Source: an uncultured Oribacterium sp.
Lineage (GTDB): Bacteria; Bacillota; Clostridia; Lachnospirales; Lachnospiraceae
Reading direction: 5' to 3'
Length of the DNA: 59,796 nucleotides
Assembly (NCBI GenBank): GCA_946413525.1
Contig: CAMKKZ010000022.1
Location: 1-59,796 of the forward strand
This document shows, piece by piece, positions 16,681-24,660 of the stretch (positions are counted from its first letter, which is position 1; every line of letters begins with the position of its first letter). Position numbers and translations under genes: made by a program. The notes under the pieces are model-generated. The model worked only from the letters and a program-made list of their open reading frames with translations. It did not search any database and was not told the DNA's origin.

Positions 16681-19406
16681 ACCTCCCCCCTGTTAAGATA
16701 AGCATATATATATGCCGCCGTCACAAACTGTTTCCTGTCCTTTTCATTCCTCTGCCACTGATACAGCTTCTTTCGAAACTCGCTGTAAAGCCTGGCATAT
16801 TCCTCCGCCTTTCGGTCCCCTGGCTTTTTCGCAGGCTCCAGCCTGGCCAAAAGATAAGCAAGGCGTGCCAGATTGATCCTGTCCTCCGTGTCCCTGAAAA
16901 GTTCAAGGATTCGATAAAGGAACGTCTTCCCCCTCTCCGACGCCTCATGGGAGAATGAGAAAAAGCTGTAAAGCATACGGAATTTCTCGCCCAGCACCTC
17001 GTCAATGAATTCATCCCACTTGTATGTATTGCCCTCTTCCATGAAAAGGGTGACGGCATCCTTCCCCTCAAGCCCCTTTGACGCGCTCTCCAGCTCCTCG
17101 CACTGGGACGCGATATAAGAAATCGGGTATTTCTCATTGAACATGCCGATGCCGGCGGATATCTTCAATGTCCCGATTGAAAAGGCATCCAGGCTTCTGT
17201 GAAGATCAACGGCGAATTCAATGATGTCCTTCCAGGCGCCCACGATAAACAGGTCATCACCGCCGGCATAGATGACCGTGGCATTCCGGGGGCCTGCTCC
17301 CTTTTTTTCTTCCGGGGAATTGGAATCGTCGCTCGCCGGATTCCGCCCCTCGGATTGACAGGGCGCGTTTCCTGCTTCATCCAGGGAATCGGAGGCACCG
17401 CTCACCCCGCGGATATCCGTTCCCCCGTCCTCCAGTCGGTAGCCCCCGTCCCGGAGAAGCGCGTTCACGTGCCATTTAAAGAACATGGATAGCATCCTTG
17501 AAAAGCTTGCCGCCCGGGTGAGGGTCTGGTATTCCCGGGGGAAGCCGGAAACAAAGGCCGTCCCCAGATTGTCTACATCCGCGCGGATGACCCCCAGCCT
17601 GGAGATCCCTTTGCCATTCTCTACAAGCTCCTGCAGCGTCCCCGCGCTGCTGTAATCCGCGACCCAAAGCCTGGTCGCATGGCTCCCGTAGCCATTCCCG
17701 CTTCTATTATACAAGTGTTCATTTCCGTCATGTTCATTATCGTCACTCCGAAGACCCTTTTCGCCCGCCTTGTACGCATCTTCGACTTTCTCATTCAGGT
17801 GCTCACTTCCGTTATTCCAAAGGCCCTTTTCGTCCGCCATGTATGCGCCTTGGGCATCATTATTCAGGCATTCGTTTCCATCATTCCGAAAAGCCCCGCC
17901 CATATCGTTTTTGGTATAAGAGCAGATATAATGGCTGTCCCCTTTGATCGCTTTACCCAGGCCGGCCATATCCATTGCGGACAGGAACTCGCCCTCATAT
18001 ATGGGTATCTGTCCTTCCCCATCCTCGCTGTTTCGCACAACGAAGAACGTAGCTTTTTGATTCATTATCCTGGGCGAAAGCTTTGTGAGTCCGCTGCAGA
18101 TCCCGCAGAGGCCTTCCTCCGTGAGCTTGTCCGAGCGGTGGCAGATCCTGCATTCCCGCGCGCCGTCCCTCTTCTTCCCCTTATTAAGGGCCCGGATCTG
18201 CGCTGCGGAATACCGGTGCGACTTTGAATAGGAAATTTTCCTCGATACGGTCCTGAACAGCTCCCCATAACTGCCCTCCGGGACATTTTCCAGCGTGCGC
18301 GCGCTGCAGGGAGCGATCCCGGTTCCCAGGAACAGATCCGTCCCAAAGTTCTCCTGCAGCCATGCGTTGGCATTCCCGGAAAATGCCTCCGCTGCCTCGC
18401 AGCACTCCTTCGTATTCGGCAGAAGCAGGTAGGCATGCCCTCCCCCGGAGTAGATCAGGTTCGCGCGGGAAAGGCCTGTCTTTTGAAGCAGGATATCCAC
18501 AAATCGTTCCATCATGATTTCCAGATAGAAGGATCTAGCGCGCAGGTTTTTCAGCACATCCTCTGTACCGAACTGCTGATAAATAAAGCTCTGAATCCCC
18601 GAGATGTCCATGGAAAAGAGGCAGAAAGCCTCCTTTTCAAGGAACCTTTCAGCTTCCGTGAAAAGCTCCTTCCGGTAATCCTTTATCTTCTCCGCCCGGA
18701 GCCACGAAAGGATGCAGCCTGCCAGTGCTGTCGTCAGCTTCAAATGATCATAAAGCGAAACATCCGTTGGCTGCCGGGGATCGGTCGAAGAAGGGGCATA
18801 GGCAAGCCATACTTCAAGCCTGCTCAAGAGGTAATTGATGGATTCCGCATTAATCGCCTTATTATCAGAAAGGCCTCCAAACGTCTCCCGGAGCCAATTC
18901 TCAAAATTCGATTGAAAAGCATTATCCATTGCCACGGGCTGTTCGGTCGGATAATTGATCCGCCCTTTTTCGTCCATAGCCTGCGGGGCATAATGCATAC
19001 TTTTATCATTTCCGTTTAACTTATTGAACACGCTCCATAGCGGGGCAATCCCGCCGGATCCGGCTGCCGGATCTCTTTCCCTTCCCTTTTTCCCAGTCGC
19101 AAAACCCGGAAAATCCTTTCTCTTGAAATTCGCCACAGAGGCTGCCGGACCCGGCTCCTTTTTCCCCGATGCCCGGCTCTGTGGGGCGTTTTCCCCTCTG
19201 TCCTTCGCCGGATCCTCAAAGCTCAAATGCTTAAGATCCGCAGCAGATACGATAATATCCGCTATGTCTATTATGTAAGAAGGAGAATCCACATCCTTCT
19301 CCTGCCCGCGTCCGCTTCCGCAAAGCTTATCGGAGGATCCGTATAGAACCTTCCCGATAACATAGAGCATCGACTCGACCGCAAGCCTGCCCTGTAAATC
19401 ATCCAT
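16677..19406 (-). CDS. csm1: Csm1 (Cas10), oligoadenylate synthetase; HD site lost
   Basis: Csm1 is the large subunit; on target binding its palm domain makes cyclic oligoadenylate. The palm motif VIYAGGDDLFIVG is intact near residue 714, and the zinc-binding CRIC-CGIC motif is near 417. The HD nuclease motif is not: where other Csm1 proteins read LHDIGK this one reads LYVIGK at 14-19, so single-strand DNase activity is probably gone. Residues about 502-552 are a 69-bp-unit tandem expansion, and 640-705 is another low-complexity insert just before GGDD. I start at 19406, about ten bases after GGAAGGGGG; the ATG at 19439 adds eleven residues. Confidence 0.94.
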   Translation of the reverse strand: MDDLQGRLAVESMLYVIGKVLYGSSDKLCGSGRGQEKDVDSPSYIIDIADIIVSAADLKHLSFEDPAKDRGENAPQSRASGKKEPGPAASVANFKRKDFPGFATGKKGRERDPAAGSGGIAPLWSVFNKLNGNDKSMHYAPQAMDEKGRINYPTEQPVAMDNAFQSNFENWLRETFGGLSDNKAINAESINYLLSRLEVWLAYAPSSTDPRQPTDVSLYDHLKLTTALAGCILSWLRAEKIKDYRKELFTEAERFLEKEAFCLFSMDISGIQSFIYQQFGTEDVLKNLRARSFYLEIMMERFVDILLQKTGLSRANLIYSGGGHAYLLLPNTKECCEAAEAFSGNANAWLQENFGTDLFLGTGIAPCSARTLENVPEGSYGELFRTVSRKISYSKSHRYSAAQIRALNKGKKRDGARECRICHRSDKLTEEGLCGICSGLTKLSPRIMNQKATFFVVRNSEDGEGQIPIYEGEFLSAMDMAGLGKAIKGDSHYICSYTKNDMGGAFRNDGNECLNNDAQGAYMADEKGLWNNGSEHLNEKVEDAYKAGEKGLRSDDNEHDGNEHLYNRSGNGYGSHATRLWVADYSSAGTLQELVENGKGISRLGVIRADVDNLGTAFVSGFPREYQTLTRAASFSRMLSMFFKWHVNALLRDGGYRLEDGGTDIRGVSGASDSLDEAGNAPCQSEGRNPASDDSNSPEEKKGAGPRNATVIYAGGDDLFIVGAWKDIIEFAVDLHRSLDAFSIGTLKISAGIGMFNEKYPISYIASQCEELESASKGLEGKDAVTLFMEEGNTYKWDEFIDEVLGEKFRMLYSFFSFSHEASERGKTFLYRILELFRDTEDRINLARLAYLLARLEPAKKPGDRKAEEYARLYSEFRKKLYQWQRNEKDRKQFVTAAYIYAYLNRGEV
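17751..17900. repeat. 69-bp in-frame tandem repeat inside csm1
   Basis: Units beginning AAGACCCTTTTCGCCCGCC (17751), AAGGCCCTTTTCGTCCGCC (17820) and AAAAGCCCCGCC (17889) are spaced exactly 69 bases and encode 23-residue repeats of the AY-ADEKGL type in Csm1, between the zinc motif and the palm. The spacing keeps the frame. Confidence 0.88.
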
Positions 19407-19509
19407 CCCCGCATTCCCCCTTCCTGAACAAATCCTCATGTGATTAATGAAGCAGAGCTGCCCGATACACGGACCGCCCCCATTCCCATCAGATTAACCA
19501 TAAGGTCTT

Positions 19510-20265
19510 TTACTGATTTCCAGAGCCGCCCGACACACGGACCGCCCCCATTCCCATCCCTGTCTTGATCCCGATTCCGGAGTATTCTCCAAACTTTGCC
19601 AGCATCCATGCCACGTTGGCCATCTGCTGCGGGCCGCCGATCCGGATCCTCAGATCGCCCAAAAAGGACGGGATGCGGACGCCTTCCATAGAAAAACGGA
19701 CGCTCCGGAGCCTGTAATCCGCAATGTCCGTCAAGCTTTCAAATTCCTCCAGAAGCTCGGGCGTGAATATCCTGCTGTCCTGGGAGCAGGCATCGAACCT
19801 CATCATCAGGCTCTGGAAAATCAGCCTGGCCGATGGGAAGATGCAGTATTTCCCGCCCTGCCTGAATGCCATGGGGGACCGGATCTCAAGATAAAGATTC
19901 CGGCCGCAGTCCCCAAGATAATACCCTTCGACCAGCTCCTCATAAGAGGTACTCCGCAGACTCTTCTCTTCTACATTCAAGGTCTCCTGTCTATGGGCAA
20001 GCTCGATCACAGAAAAGGAAGTGTCAAGGAGCGGCCCCAGGATCTTCTCCTCAGCCTCCCCGGTGAGGGCCTGGACATGCCACATTATCCTCCCATCCCT
20101 CTCTTCCACATACTGGCTATACGGATGAATCTCGCTTTCATGCAGTGCCGCGGCATATCCGGGATCGATCAGCTCCATGATCACCCCCTGCAGCAAGGGC
20201 GCAAGAAAAGGACCATGTCGTTTTTCCCGATCCCCGCTCATTGTTATTGTTAAGGCCGAAGGCAT
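19510..20265 (-). CDS. cas6: Cas6, pre-crRNA endonuclease of the type III system
   Basis: Cas6 cuts the repeat to leave the 8-nt 5' handle. The C-terminal glycine-rich loop GIGIKTGMGMGAVRVSGG is the family hallmark; the N-terminal ALHESEIHPYSQY holds a candidate catalytic histidine near residues 41-47. Length 251 is normal. GGAAAGGAG precedes the ATG. It is the first gene of the csm operon, with 103 bases between it and csm1. Type I-C uses Cas5 instead, so Cas6 probably serves only the type III array. Confidence 0.92.
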   Translation of the reverse strand: MPSALTITMSGDREKRHGPFLAPLLQGVIMELIDPGYAAALHESEIHPYSQYVEERDGRIMWHVQALTGEAEEKILGPLLDTSFSVIELAHRQETLNVEEKSLRSTSYEELVEGYYLGDCGRNLYLEIRSPMAFRQGGKYCIFPSARLIFQSLMMRFDACSQDSRIFTPELLEEFESLTDIADYRLRSVRFSMEGVRIPSFLGDLRIRIGGPQQMANVAWMLAKFGEYSGIGIKTGMGMGAVRVSGGSGNQ

Positions 20266-20606
20266 AAGCGCTCCTTTCCAAAAAACCAGGTATTTGACAT
20301 GTCTTATGGCATATTATTGCCTATTTAATAAAATTATAGCATATAAAACTGTCAATTTGAATTTATAAATGTAAAAAAATTATTTTTCCATAATTTCTCA
20401 ATCATAAGGAAGGAAACTGCGGCCTGACCAGAAATGATTCGAAATATCTGTCATGGGAGTGTGCGGCTTTTTTGAGATTTGGTGGAAGATATCAGGAGGA
20501 AGACAACTTGCCCCTCAACCTGCTCTTTGCTACAATATAAGGGTAAGTTGAGAAGCAAGTTTGCTTAAAGTTCAGGCTTATTGGCCGCCTTGAAAGGAAA
20601 TGCAGG
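20266..20606. promoter_or_regulatory. Divergent promoter region, cas6-csm operon and ATPase gene
   Basis: An AT-rich gap between divergent genes. On the minus strand there is TTGACA (20350-20355) and TATAAT (20332-20337), too close (12 bases) to be partners; one is likely part of the cas6-csm promoter with a weaker second box. No clear rightward promoter was seen. No gene found. Confidence 0.45.
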
Positions 20607-22277
20607 ATGAATTTTTTAAACAGCGGTGCCGGCTATGCCCTTTTCAGGGAGGCAGCCCGTTCGGAAACTTATGTGGACAAGACCATGATGATTGATGCCC
20701 TCTACCGATACGCGATGTACAATTGCAAATATATCTGTGTCACCAGGCCCAGGCGCTTCGGCAAGTCCGTGGCGGCAAACATGATTGCCGCCTTCTTTGA
20801 TGAGAAGACCCGGGAACAAAGCAGGATATTGTTTGAGAAATCAAGACTGGCATCCATCAAGGAAAAGCAGGAGGAAACCTGGTCCCGGAATCCGGAAGCG
20901 CCGGAGGCGGAAGGATTATGCTGGCCTGTTCAAGGCAGGCTGAAGGTAATCCGCATCAACATGATCAACCTGTTGTCGCCGTCCATTCATTCCTTTTCCG
21001 ACTTTCTGTCCAGGCTGGATCGAATGCTAAGAGAGGATCTCCATCAGCAATATCCGAACCTGGATCAGCCTGACAGGAAGGAATTGCCGGACAGGGATTT
21101 TTCCAGCAGGAAAGACCTGCCGGACCTGCTCCTTCAGACCGAAGCATCTTTTGTCTTCGTGATTGATGAATGGGACGCAGTTTTTGAAAAACCATTTATG
21201 ACGGAGGAAAACAGGAGGGAATACCTCCTCTTCCTGAAAGCCCTGTTGAAGGACATGCCTTATGTACATTTCGCTTACATGACCGGCATCCTGCCCATTG
21301 CCAAGTACACCAGCGGCTCCCCGCTGAATATGTTCCGGGAGTTCTCCGCCTTCCAGGACAGCCAGTTTTATCCTTATTTCGGCTTGTCCTCGGAGGAAAT
21401 CCGGGAGCTGATGCAGCGGAAGGGCTTCGAAAAGCCCTCCCTGGAGGAACTGACTCACTGGTATGATGGCTATGTACGGGAACATGACGGCGTGCATATG
21501 TTTAATCCGGAGTCCGTATCCTGCGCCCTGGCGGACGGACGGTGCAAGAGCTATTGGACAGGTACAGGACCCATGAACGAGGTCAGAGACATCATCCGGC
21601 ACAATGTCATGGATTTGCGGGAAGACGTCATCCGCATGACCGGCGGAGAGACTCTGTCCATCAAGCTGACGGGCTTTTGCGCGGAAAAGGAAAAAATCAC
21701 GACAAAAGATGAAATCCTTTCCGCAATGGTCGTCTATGGATTCCTCAGTTACTTTGACGGAAAGTTGCGCATCCCAAATTATGAGCTGCTTTTGAAGTTC
21801 CAGTCGGCTTTGTCCTCACAGGAGCTGGGGCTCAAACAAACCCTGGAGGAATCAAGGAGACTGATCAATGCCACCCTGGAACGAAGGGACAAGGAAGTAG
21901 CAGCGCTGATCGAGACTTTGCATGCCGAGAAGATCCCCTTTTTTTCTTATAATGATGAAAACTCCCTGGCCTGCGTGGTGACCATCGGATACCTGGCGGC
22001 CATTGATGGCTATCGTATCACCCGGGAGGACAAAGCCGGAAAGGGTTATGCGGATTTCACCTTTGAGCCAAGGAAAAAGGGGGGGCTTCCAATTATACTG
22101 GAGCTGAAACGCAACCGCTCTGCAAGGAATGCCCTGAAATGCATTAAGGAAAAGGATTATCTCCTCCGTTTCCGGGATTATCCCGAAGTGCTGCTGGTGG
22201 GCATCAACTACAGCGACAAAACAAAAAAGCATAGCTGCCGGACGGAACTCGCGGTGCCTGCGGATTATTTTCCATGA
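20607..22277 (+). CDS. AAA-ATPase-like protein with PD-(D/E)XK domain, copy 1
   Basis: This belongs to the AAA-ATPase_like (PF09820) plus PDDEXK_9 (PF08011) family, common and often multi-copy in gut Clostridia and Bacteroidetes; its function is unknown. Seen: YVDKTMMIDALY at 22-33, Walker A VTRPRRFGKS near 45-54, Walker B FVFVIDEWDAVF near 187-198, and a C-terminal nuclease-like core with ADFTFEPR then ILELKRNR near 490-510. A second, diverged copy lies 2.4 kb downstream. Its 3' end is repeated in tandem beyond the stop. Proximity to the CRISPR island is suggestive but proves nothing. Confidence 0.85.
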   Translation: MNFLNSGAGYALFREAARSETYVDKTMMIDALYRYAMYNCKYICVTRPRRFGKSVAANMIAAFFDEKTREQSRILFEKSRLASIKEKQEETWSRNPEAPEAEGLCWPVQGRLKVIRINMINLLSPSIHSFSDFLSRLDRMLREDLHQQYPNLDQPDRKELPDRDFSSRKDLPDLLLQTEASFVFVIDEWDAVFEKPFMTEENRREYLLFLKALLKDMPYVHFAYMTGILPIAKYTSGSPLNMFREFSAFQDSQFYPYFGLSSEEIRELMQRKGFEKPSLEELTHWYDGYVREHDGVHMFNPESVSCALADGRCKSYWTGTGPMNEVRDIIRHNVMDLREDVIRMTGGETLSIKLTGFCAEKEKITTKDEILSAMVVYGFLSYFDGKLRIPNYELLLKFQSALSSQELGLKQTLEESRRLINATLERRDKEVAALIETLHAEKIPFFSYNDENSLACVVTIGYLAAIDGYRITREDKAGKGYADFTFEPRKKGGLPIILELKRNRSARNALKCIKEKDYLLRFRDYPEVLLVGINYSDKTKKHSCRTELAVPADYFP

Positions 22278-22430
22278 TCAGTGACAGAAACTGTCCACCT
22301 TACTACAAAACAGACAGCCGCGAACCACAGATTCTTTTCCGTAATCAATGACAGAAACTGTCCACCTTACTACAAAGCAGACAGCCGTGAAACACAGATC
22401 CTTTTCCGTAATCAATGACAGGAAAGGTCG
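22268..22430. repeat. 67-bp tandem repeat starting at an ATPase gene stop
   Basis: TTTTCC(A/G)T(G/A)ATCA(G/A)TGACAG occurs at 22268, 22335 and 22402, spaced 67 bases. The first copy includes the last codons and TGA (22275-22277) of the upstream gene; the next two lie downstream of it and are non-coding. Confidence 0.93.
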
Positions 22431-22436
22431 GACAAT

Positions 22437-22500
22437 AAGTATGAAAGGGCAAGCCTTTCATACTTCATTTGTGCCGCTGGCCAGGCACAAATGGGACTCA
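22437..22500. repeat. Double palindrome
   Basis: Two adjacent hairpins, with stems GTATGAAAGG/CCTTTCATAC and CATTTGTGCC/GGCACAAATG, lie between the 67-bp repeats and the HD gene. They could fold in RNA and act as a terminator-like or REP-like element; there is no T-run. Confidence 0.75.
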
Positions 22501-22569
22501 ACGCCTGCGGCATCAAGTCAAATTATGAAATACGTCTGAAGGTATATAGAGAGAAATGAGGATTCCAAG

Positions 22570-23016
22570 ATGATTTATACAGCATTGACGAAGAAAGCCC
22601 TGGTTTTATGCTTCAAAGCGCACAAGGAGCAGTTGGACAAAAGCGGCATCCCCTATGTCTTCCATCCCTTCCACCTCGCCGAGCAGATGGACGACGAGCT
22701 CAGCACCATCGTCGCCCTGCTGCACGATGTGGTGGAGGACACTGGGTATACTTTTAAGGATCTTCGGGAAATGGGCTTCCCGGAGGAGGCCCTGGAGGCC
22801 ATCCGGCTGATGACCCATGAGGAGGGGGTCCCCTATCTTGAATATGTGAAAAGGATGAAGGGAAACCCCATCGCAAGGAAGGTGAAGCTTGCGGACCTTG
22901 CCCATAACAGCGATATCACAAGGCTTGACGAAATAAAGGAGAAGGATCTGGAAAGGATTGAAAAATACAAAAAGGCCATCGCGATCCTGACAAATCAGGA
23001 TGGCGCGGCCTCATGA
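22570..23016 (+). CDS. Small SpoT-like HD-domain hydrolase
   Basis: A 148-residue stand-alone HD protein resembling the hydrolase domain of RelA/SpoT and small alarmone hydrolases, which remove pyrophosphate from (p)ppGpp. Seen: FHPFHLAEQM, ALLHDVVEDTGYTFKDL with the HD pair, and VKLADLAHNSDITR. No synthetase or regulatory domain is present. Such proteins are common in Clostridia; their substrate is not settled. GAGG lies upstream of the ATG. The stop codon lies within the first unit of a 26-bp tandem repeat. Confidence 0.82.
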   Translation: MIYTALTKKALVLCFKAHKEQLDKSGIPYVFHPFHLAEQMDDELSTIVALLHDVVEDTGYTFKDLREMGFPEEALEAIRLMTHEEGVPYLEYVKRMKGNPIARKVKLADLAHNSDITRLDEIKEKDLERIEKYKKAIAILTNQDGAAS

Positions 23017-23126
23017 ATGATTTGGATTGCGAGACCTTATGAATGATTTAAATCGCTCAATCTCATGAATAATTCAGATCGCCCGATCTCAGGAACGATT
23101 TTAATTGCATGGTCTCATAAACGATT
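23011..23126. repeat. 26-bp tandem repeat spanning two convergent gene ends
   Basis: Five units with core ATGAATGATTT and variants start at 23013, 23039, 23065, 23091 and 23117, exactly 26 bases apart. The first contains the TGA of the HD gene and the last contains the TGA of the convergent lyase gene, so the whole spacer between the two genes is one repeat array. Confidence 0.93.
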
Positions 23127-24308
23127 CGTATTTCCTCTTTCATTCATGAACTGCCTGACTCCCTCCTTCAGCCTGGACAAGCCGTCAAGGCAGACGGATC
23201 GGGGGCAGGCCACGTTCATTCTCAGGAAGTGGATGCCGGACTTTCCGTAAATGCTCCCGTCCGTCACGTAAAGGCCGGTCTTCTTCCGGATGAATGCCGC
23301 GACCTCCCCGGTGCCCCCTCCCAGCATTCCCACATCAATCCAGAGAAGGTAGGTGGCATCCCCCTCCACGACATGGACTCCCGGAATTTCTTTTTGTATG
23401 AAATCGGCGGCAATCCTCTTGTTTTCCGTCATATAGGCGCGGAATTCATCAAGCCAGGCCCCGCCCTTCCGGAAAGCCGCGATGGCGGCGCAGGAAGCGA
23501 AATAATTCGGCTCGGCAACGGAATCCGCGTCAAGCGCCAGACCTATCCTTTCCCGCAAGGCAGCATCCGGTACACAGACCGCGGCCGTCTGGAGCCCTGC
23601 CAGATTGAATGCCTTGGTCGGGGTAATGCAGGTAACGCTCCCTTCGCGGCATTCGTCCGAAACGGAGGCGAAAGGAACGTAGCCCTTGCCCGGAGAGGTA
23701 ATATCACAGTGGATCTCATCGGATATCACGGTCACATGATGCTTTTTTGCAAGGGTGCCGATACGGGAAAGGGGTTCCCTGTCCCAGATCCTGCCCACCG
23801 GGTTGTGGGGATTGCAAAGGAGCATCAGCGTGGTCCCGGGCTCGGACAGCTTCCTTTCCAGATCCTCGAAATCCATGGAATAGCTGTGTTCCGACTCATT
23901 ATAGATCAGCGGGTTTTCCAGCACGATGCGCCCATTGGCCGTAATGCAGTTGAAAAAGGCATTATATACCGGGGTCTGTATCAAAACGCGATCCCCCGGG
24001 GCGGAAAGCCTCCGGATGACCGAGGAAATGGCCGGCATCACCCCCGAGCAGAACAAAAGCCACTCCTTTTGCATCTTAAGTCCGTGCCTTTGGCCCCACC
24101 ATTCCATATAAGCCCCGTACCATTCATCCGGGATGAAGGAATAGCCGAAGACCCCCTGTTCCAGCATCTTCCTGAGCTCATCAAGAATCTCCGGCGCTGC
24201 CTGGAAATCCATATCCGCCACCCACATGGGGAGCTCCCCCTCTTCCACCTTCCACTTAATGGAAGACGTCCCCCTCCGCTCCACAAGCCTGTCAAAATCG
24301 TATTTCAT
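23115..24308 (-). CDS. MalY/PatB-type PLP-dependent C-S lyase
   Basis: A fold-type I aminotransferase-like enzyme of the MalY/PatB group, which cleaves cystathionine or cysteine to pyruvate, ammonia and thiol. Seen: SIKWKVEEGELPMWVADMDF at the N-terminus, the cofactor motifs CNPHNPVGRIW and VISDEIHCDI, and the PLP-binding Lys in TPTKAFNLAGLQ near 230. Length 397 is standard. The N-terminal SIKW and WVADMDF are more typical of this group than of general aminotransferases. It is transcribed toward the HD gene. Confidence 0.9.
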   Translation of the reverse strand: MKYDFDRLVERRGTSSIKWKVEEGELPMWVADMDFQAAPEILDELRKMLEQGVFGYSFIPDEWYGAYMEWWGQRHGLKMQKEWLLFCSGVMPAISSVIRRLSAPGDRVLIQTPVYNAFFNCITANGRIVLENPLIYNESEHSYSMDFEDLERKLSEPGTTLMLLCNPHNPVGRIWDREPLSRIGTLAKKHHVTVISDEIHCDITSPGKGYVPFASVSDECREGSVTCITPTKAFNLAGLQTAAVCVPDAALRERIGLALDADSVAEPNYFASCAAIAAFRKGGAWLDEFRAYMTENKRIAADFIQKEIPGVHVVEGDATYLLWIDVGMLGGGTGEVAAFIRKKTGLYVTDGSIYGKSGIHFLRMNVACPRSVCLDGLSRLKEGVRQFMNERGNTNRL

Positions 24309-24420
24309 AACAATCCCCTCCTCTATTTTTGTTGGCTCATGATGATGATATCATTAATGGCTTATGGATAATATAGCAGACAAAAAGGAATACCTCCAGA
24401 GTTCGGCAAAAAACAATGAG

Positions 24421-24558
24421 CCGGTTTGCCCCGCAGACGGTTCGCTATGTCAGAATTCAGAGCAGTAAAAACCCACTCTGATAGATGAGCCGGTTTGCCC
24501 CGCGGGCGGTTCGCTATGTCAGGATTCAGAATGGCAAAAACCCACTCTGATAGATGAG
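24421..24558. repeat. Interspersed ~70-bp repeat, tandem pair
   Basis: Two copies of a 69-base unit, starting CCGGTTTGCCCCGC at 24421 and 24490 and containing GGTTCGCTATGTCAG and AAAAACCCACTCTGATAGAT. They are the reverse complement of the copies at 10288 and 52847. They fill the gap between the lyase gene and the second ATPase gene, which otherwise shows only an AT-rich promoter-like stretch. Confidence 0.92.
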
Positions 24559-24660
24559 CTGTCTATAATGTATTATAAAAACAAGCAGGGGCATTTGATA
24601 AGCTATGAAAAATACAAAGATTATGATAAAATACGGAAAAAACGTTCGGAGGATACAATC

